A program made the translations under genes and the position numbers. Below, in pieces: positions 60,149-64,000 of a stretch of DNA of 64,000 bases. This stretch comes from Rhodanobacter sp. 7MK24 (GTDB lineage Bacteria; Pseudomonadota; Gammaproteobacteria; Xanthomonadales; Rhodanobacteraceae): assembly GCF_014842995.1 (NCBI RefSeq), contig NZ_JACYXL010000004.1:167464-231463 (forward strand), in the 5' to 3' direction. Each line of letters begins with the position of its first letter. The first letter of the stretch is position 1. The notes under the pieces are model-generated. The model was not told where the DNA came from. It worked only from the letters and a program-made list of their open reading frames with translations, and made no database searches.

Positions 60149-61009
60149 CTAATCCCGGTCATCCATGCCCGGCATGCCCTGCATGGACTTCGAGCTGAAG
60201 AACAGGAAGAAGTTGGAAGGCACCTGGACGGCTTGGCCGCGTTGCTCGGCTTGGCGCAGTTTCCGTACCGAGGTGATGCCAAAGTTGCCTCCCTGATTCG
60301 GCCAGTCGGCCGGATCGGTGACCAGCACCGGTTCCACTTCCCACCAGATCGCTCGCTCAGTGTTCGCGCGCGCATTGGCGATCACGTGGCTGTGATTCGG
60401 CGTGGGCAGGAAGACATTCGTCACCGGCGCCGGCAGTTTGCCGAGCGCGACCAACACCTTCCCGAGATCGACTGTGGAGGCATGCATCGTGCACGTCCCC
60501 GGCATCGAGCCCGGCCCGGGGCAATCCGTGAACACCAGCGGCTTGATCTTGTAGGCCTCGGGGACTGCGCCGAAGAGCTCGATCAGTACCTTGCCGAGCG
60601 CAGGCCCGCACAGCGTGCCGGTCCTTACTCCGGTCGGGCACGGAATGGCGTCGTTGGGGTTCTGGTCCTTGTCCAGCGAGAACATCGGCACCAGCACGTA
60701 GAGGATCGCCGTTCTCCTGGCGTCATCGCCGGTCGGATCGATCGTGGGTTGGATGCCGGCCTGGCAGATGGGCGTCTGGAATTCGCCCGAATCCGATTGC
60801 GCCAGCACGCCGTTGTAGTCCAGATCGTCCTTGGGCTGATGGACGCAGGCGAAATTCTGTTGGTAGGTGAACTTGACCAGCTTGCCGGCGGAAAAACCCT
60901 CGGTCTGGTTGGGTTGCAGCGATTGCGCATGGGCGCCGCCGACGGCAAAAAAAGCCGTCAGCACGGCGGCCGGCAAGAGCCTCAGGATGAAACGTTTCGT
61001 GGCTTTCAT
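60149..61009 (-). CDS. Secreted hypothetical protein next to a sigma/anti-sigma pair
   Basis: 286 residues with a signal peptide (ILRLLPAAVLTAFFAVGG, cleavage near AHAQS). Notable segments are AGKLVKFTYQQNFACVHQPKDDLDYNG, several cysteines, and a C-terminal MQGMPGMDDRD. I do not recognise a named family. It is co-directional with and downstream of the sigma/anti-sigma genes (237-bp gap), so it may be a regulon member. Periplasmic or secreted. Confidence 0.7.
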   Translation of the reverse strand: MKATKRFILRLLPAAVLTAFFAVGGAHAQSLQPNQTEGFSAGKLVKFTYQQNFACVHQPKDDLDYNGVLAQSDSGEFQTPICQAGIQPTIDPTGDDARRTAILYVLVPMFSLDKDQNPNDAIPCPTGVRTGTLCGPALGKVLIELFGAVPEAYKIKPLVFTDCPGPGSMPGTCTMHASTVDLGKVLVALGKLPAPVTNVFLPTPNHSHVIANARANTERAIWWEVEPVLVTDPADWPNQGGNFGITSVRKLRQAEQRGQAVQVPSNFFLFFSSKSMQGMPGMDDRD

Positions 61010-61246
61010 GGTGCCCTCCCGCAGGGGTTCCTACGATCGCGTACGTCTCATGCCCCGGCATCGTCGATACCGGGATCCCGGGCGTACGAATCAGGTACGT
61101 AGGCCGTCGGCCGGCGGATGCACGAAAGAGCAGAATTTCTTCCAGGGCGCCGAAAACCGTCCTGCAGCCGGATTCGAGTCAGCGTGTCCGTCCACGCGGG
61201 CATCCTGCGTGTCTTCGCAAGCTGAGGGGACGAAGCAGCTCCGGCT

Positions 61247-61984
61247 TCAGGCTTCCGGCGCCGCGCCGATGGCACCCTTGGCGATGACCGGGCCGGTCGG
61301 CTGACCGGTCGGCGAGCCACCCGGCGGCTCGACCGAGACGGCGAGCGCGGCGGTCGGGCCGAGTCGTGCCAGCAAGACCGGGGCAAGCGCGAGTGTGGTG
61401 GGTTGGTCGCGCGAGATCATGCCTACCGCGATCGGCTTCTGGCCAGCCGGGATTAGCCACAGCTCCGGCGCGCGGCCTTTCGCCAGCGTCGCGGGCGTGG
61501 CCGGCACCACCACCATGCGGGCGTGCTGCAGATCCATCGTGGCGGTCCAGCCGGTGGTGCCGTTGCCCTGCTTGATCGTCGAGGCCATGTAGGTGACGGC
61601 GGCCGTCGTCGGGGGCGGGACGGGCACCCGTCGCGGTAGCGCCACCGCAAGCAGCAGCGCGACAGCCACCGCGCTCGCGCCGAGACCCAGCCAGTGCCAC
61701 AGCGCCAGGTTGTCCCACAACCGCTGGCGCGGCGTCGACCGCGGCGGCGCATCCAGTTGCAGCGCATCGTGGATGCGGGCCCACACGTACGGGGCGGGCG
61801 CGGCTTCCGCGATTTCCTCGGCCAGCGGCTGCAATCGACGCTGCCACAAGGCCACCGCCGTCGCAGCCTCGCCACTGGTGCGCACTTCGTGTGCCACCTC
61901 GGCGCGCGCGTCGGCATCGAGCACGCCCAGCACGTACTCGGCGTAGCGCAGGTTGTGGTTGCCTTCGTCGGCGGGCGTGTTCAT
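61247..61984 (-). CDS. Anti-sigma factor, RskA-type
   Basis: ATG 61984 overlaps the sigma stop (ATGA). About 245 residues: an N-terminal helical region (NLRYAEYVLGVLDADARAEVAHEV, the anti-sigma zinc-less RskA type), one membrane helix (WLGLGASAVAVALLLAVAL), and a periplasmic RskA C-terminal domain with AVTYMASTIKQGNGTTGW and APELWLIPAGQKPIAVG. It binds the cognate sigma factor and is probably released by proteolysis in response to redox or envelope stress. Confidence 0.9.
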   Translation of the reverse strand: MNTPADEGNHNLRYAEYVLGVLDADARAEVAHEVRTSGEAATAVALWQRRLQPLAEEIAEAAPAPYVWARIHDALQLDAPPRSTPRQRLWDNLALWHWLGLGASAVAVALLLAVALPRRVPVPPPTTAAVTYMASTIKQGNGTTGWTATMDLQHARMVVVPATPATLAKGRAPELWLIPAGQKPIAVGMISRDQPTTLALAPVLLARLGPTAALAVSVEPPGGSPTGQPTGPVIAKGAIGAAPEA

Positions 61985-62541
61985 GAGTCGAGGCACGTGC
62001 GAAGTTGCATGAGGCTACGGCGAATCCAGCTTTTCATGGTTCCCAACGGCACCTGGCAGCGTGTCGCCAATTCGTTATACGTAGCCCCAGTGAAAAAGGC
62101 TTCACGCACCGAGTTGCGCTGTTGCGGTTCCAGCGCGTCGAGGCAATCCGCGAGCCGGCGATGTTCCTGGCTAGCCTGGGCCTGGGCGGCGGGCGAGGGG
62201 AGCTCGTCGACAGCATCCTCCAGCGAGCGCGGGTCGTCCGGCAGCTCCTCGCGGTGCTGGCGCAGGCGGTCGATCGCCTTATTGCGCGACAGCGTGGTCA
62301 GCCAGGTGATCGCGCTGGCCTTCGCCGCGTCGAAGCTGGCTGCGCGGTGCCAGACCGTGATGTAGATCTCCTGCAACACCTCTTCCGCGGCGCCGTGGTC
62401 GCGCAGCATGCGCAGACACACGCCGAACAGCTTCGACGAGGTGCGCCGGTAGAGCTCGCCGAATGCCTGCTGGTCGCTGCGCCCGGCCTGCTGCAGCAGG
62501 CGGTTCAGCTCTTCGTGCTCGGCGACGCGGGTGACGGTCAT
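61981..62541 (-). CDS. ECF sigma factor, SigK-like, with linked RskA anti-sigma
   Basis: ATG 62541 (MTVTRVAEHEELNRLL) is preferred; the longer frame to 62688 lies in promoter sequence. Region 2 contains FGELYRRTSSKLFGVCLRMLRDHGAAEEVLQEIYITVWHRAASFD; region 4 contains LDALEPQQRNSVREAFFTGATYNELATRCQVPLGTMKSWIRRSL. Both are intact. It is coupled to the anti-sigma factor. Likely controls a stress or envelope regulon, possibly including the neighbouring secreted protein. Confidence 0.92.
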   Translation of the reverse strand: MTVTRVAEHEELNRLLQQAGRSDQQAFGELYRRTSSKLFGVCLRMLRDHGAAEEVLQEIYITVWHRAASFDAAKASAITWLTTLSRNKAIDRLRQHREELPDDPRSLEDAVDELPSPAAQAQASQEHRRLADCLDALEPQQRNSVREAFFTGATYNELATRCQVPLGTMKSWIRRSLMQLRTCLDS

Positions 62542-62900
62542 CGGCGGATCATCCTGTCGCAGCGAAGGAGTTGTCCAGCCAAACAGGCGGTCGCGGTCCG
62601 GCGATGGCCGTGTTTGCGGATGTCGCAAGCATGAGTCGGAAGTTGGGCCTGGCGCAAGCGCAGCCGTGAAGACATGGTCGCAGCGCACCCAATCCCCTCT
62701 TATGCCAATGGTTGCGCAACCGGAAGTGCTTGGTTGTCATGCATATGCATGGCATCAATGAGTGCTGCGTTCGATGCATCTGATTGAAGGACATCCCATG
62801 TCTGTCGAAGGAACACTCAGTCCGACGGAATGTAAGTAGACGGGACTGCAGTCTGGCACCCCGAACCCGTTCAATAACGCGCTGCAAGCAGCTTTGGGAG

Positions 62901-62935
62901 GCGATTAGGGGAGGTTATCGGGGGTAGGGCAGGCG
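62901..62935 (+). repeat. Dispersed intergenic repeat, copy 6
   Basis: GCGATTAGGGGAGGTTATCG followed by GGGGTAGGGCAGG. One of the best matches to the consensus, adjacent to the palindrome at 62935. Confidence 0.7.
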
Positions 62936-62958
62936 TCCGCTAACGACCCGGAGCGGAC
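62935..62958. repeat. Palindromic repeat P1
   Basis: GTCCGCT, ten bases (AACGACCCGG), AGCGGAC. It shares arms and spacer core (GACCCG) with the copy at 63357, and arms with 63501. Confidence 0.65.
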
Positions 62959-63014
62959 ATGGCATCATCACCTCTCACGACTTCGTCAGCCCAAAAGGGG
63001 TTGCTCCTTTGGAA

Positions 63015-63338
63015 ATGTCAGGCATCGCGTTTGGAACAACGGACTGGTCTTCCGTGGATGCAACCCAGCACAAGGGCGAATCTGGCTTCGCCTATTGGCG
63101 CACCCGGCAGTTTGGCGGCATGAGAGTCCGGATGATCGAGTACACGCCAGGCTACCTTGCGGATCACTGGTGCACGAAAGGACACATCCTGCTATGTGTG
63201 GAAGGAGAGCTCCACACAGAGCTCGAAGACGGTCGCACGTTCACGCTAAGGCCAGGCATGAGTTATCAGGTCGGCGATGGTGCAGAACCGCATCGCTCCT
63301 ATACGGAGATTGGCGCCAAGTTGTTCGTTGTCGACTAG
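63015..63338 (+). CDS. DHCW-motif cupin-fold protein
   Basis: ATG 63015; a TTG at 63009 is an alternative. 107 residues with cupin-like segments: GGMRVRMIEYTPGYLADHWCTKGHILLCVEGELHTELEDGRTFTLRPGMSYQVGDG. The ADHWC-KGH signature places it in the family named DHCW-motif cupin-fold proteins. A single cupin domain with metal-binding potential (His/Glu). Function unknown. Flanked by palindromic repeats on both sides. Confidence 0.85.
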   Translation: MSGIAFGTTDWSSVDATQHKGESGFAYWRTRQFGGMRVRMIEYTPGYLADHWCTKGHILLCVEGELHTELEDGRTFTLRPGMSYQVGDGAEPHRSYTEIGAKLFVVD

Positions 63339-63356
63339 CTAGTTGGATTAGTAGTG

Positions 63357-63380
63357 TCCGCTTCCGACCCGGAGCGGACC
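63357..63380. repeat. Palindromic repeat P2
   Basis: GTCCGCT, ten bases (TCCGACCCGG), AGCGGAC, 19 bp after the cupin stop. Confidence 0.65.
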
Positions 63381-63500
63381 TAAGTGACTAGAGAACCAAG
63401 AGATGCCAGGGGGAACGTAATGAGCGGTCATGCAATCTGCATATCTGTCGCCGTACTTGCCTTGCCATCTGCATCGCGGTCGCGAATTGGATGTCGTAAG

Positions 63501-63524
63501 GTCCGCTTTTGATCCGAAGCGGAT
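63501..63524. repeat. Palindromic repeat P3
   Basis: GTCCGCTT, TTGATCCG, AAGCGGAT; the third, slightly divergent copy, between the cupin and the small secreted protein genes. Confidence 0.6.
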
Positions 63525-63603
63525 ACTAGTGGTACTTAAAAAGAAGCTGGGACACTGTTCTGGATTGGCTTTTTGACGGCCTGGAATCGAGCGAGGTGGC
63601 GTC

Positions 63604-63897
63604 ATGAATCTTCGGACGAATGCTTTCCTGTTCATCGCCGCTGCGCTGGTCGCATGCCCTAGTCTTGCTGGCACCAGATCTGTCGATGAGGTAAGTCTTC
63701 GGAAGCTCGGAAACGTCGATCAGTCGGTAAAGCTCTATTTTTTCAACGCAGACGGTTCGACTATAAGCGAGCAAGACTTCCTTCGTGCTGTGAATCACGG
63801 AGAGCCCTATACCCTGATAGAGCCTCCATACAACGGCAAGCTGGTCCTCGAGATCGGTCATGAAGCGTCCTCGTTGATTCGAGCCAGTCGGAAGTAG
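63604..63897 (+). CDS. Small secreted hypothetical protein
   Basis: 97 residues. Signal peptide (TNAFLFIAAALVACPSL, cleavage near LAG) followed by an 75-residue mature part with VKLYFFNADGSTISEQDFLRAVNHGEPY. No family recognised; no cysteines remain in the mature part. It lies between the palindromic repeats and the IS3 element. Confidence 0.65.
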   Translation: MNLRTNAFLFIAAALVACPSLAGTRSVDEVSLRKLGNVDQSVKLYFFNADGSTISEQDFLRAVNHGEPYTLIEPPYNGKLVLEIGHEASSLIRASRK

Positions 63898-63922
63898 AGT
63901 TTCCCCACCAAGGAGCTCTGCA

Positions 63923-64000
63923 TGAAGAAGTCGAAGTTCAGCGAGGAACAGATCGTCCGGATCCTCAAGGAGGTCGAGGCCGGCGCGAAGGTGGCTGAGA
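63923..64000 (+). mobile_element. IS3-family transposase OrfA, truncated by window end
   Basis: ATG 63923 starts MKKSKFSEEQIVRILKEVEA, the typical N-terminus of IS3-family OrfA (a helix-turn-helix DNA-binding protein). GGAG at 63914 is the ribosome binding site. Only 26 codons are in the window; OrfB and the terminal repeats lie beyond it. Confidence 0.8.

Larger units (their letters stand above)
62542..63014. other. Intergenic region with repeats
   Basis: About 470 bp upstream of the cupin gene and of the sigma factor on the other strand. No gene recognised. Contains dispersed repeat copy 6 (62901) directly followed by the first GTCCGCT/AGCGGAC palindrome (62935). Confidence 0.5.

Overview
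The window is GC-rich, densely packed proteobacterial chromosome. The gene content suggests a gammaproteobacterium of the Rhodanobacteraceae/Xanthomonadaceae type (Dyella, Luteibacter or Rhodanobacter-like). This is inferred from an ESPR-type autotransporter, a TonB receptor, an ECF sigma factor paired with a Ser/Thr kinase, HPK7 sensor kinases and MocR/AraC regulators with small metabolic cargo. I saw no rRNA, tRNA, CRISPR array, phage genes or replication origin.

Layout. 1-2990: a tightly overlapping sulfur operon (two YeeE/YedE half-transporters, a rhodanese-like protein lacking the catalytic Cys, and a MOCOS-like class V PLP enzyme). 3138-5729: a secreted trypsin-like protease followed by two decayed genes (an S41 peptidase fragment and a frameshifted sulfotransferase). 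5861-10915: a giant glycine-rich autotransporter. 11208-16357: an ArsR-SRPBCC pair with an operator over the start codon, an alpha/beta hydrolase, a MocR regulator divergent from an EamA exporter, and a secreted hypothetical protein. 16621-23304: an ABC exporter, a Ser/Thr kinase with its ECF sigma factor, and a divergent HAF-repeat secreted protein. 23675-30401: SDR and AraC genes, a degenerate histidine-kinase-like small protein with an orphan NarL-type regulator, and a tautomerase/oxidoreductase/CMD operon divergent from a cupin-AraC regulator. 30495-35792: HPP and TDT membrane proteins, then a TonB-dependent receptor.

36192-50171 is the most interesting part. A minus-strand operon encodes a cobalt-type nitrile hydratase superfamily enzyme whose beta subunit is split into two genes, as in thiocyanate hydrolase, followed by an aquaporin-family channel and a NiCoT cobalt transporter. 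Facing it, after a DUF302 gene, is a plus-strand series: DsrE, two orphan periplasmic binding proteins, a cytochrome c4-like protein, a TsdA-like dihaem cytochrome with the candidate Cys haem ligand, YceI, thiolase, amidohydrolase, DoxX and a secreted VOC protein. Together these suggest a thiocyanate/nitrile and reduced-sulfur utilisation locus. The substrate is inferred, not shown.

50770-64000: an orphan Y_Y_Y sensor kinase, an IS5 remnant, Dps, an SDR divergent from an aldehyde dehydrogenase, a truncated lipocalin, a lipoprotein esterase, MAPEG, a sigma/anti-sigma pair with a secreted hypothetical protein, a DHCW-type cupin, a small secreted protein, and the start of an IS3-family element at the edge. 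A dispersed intergenic repeat of about 35 bp recurs at least six times, and a second palindromic repeat is present three times near the right end.
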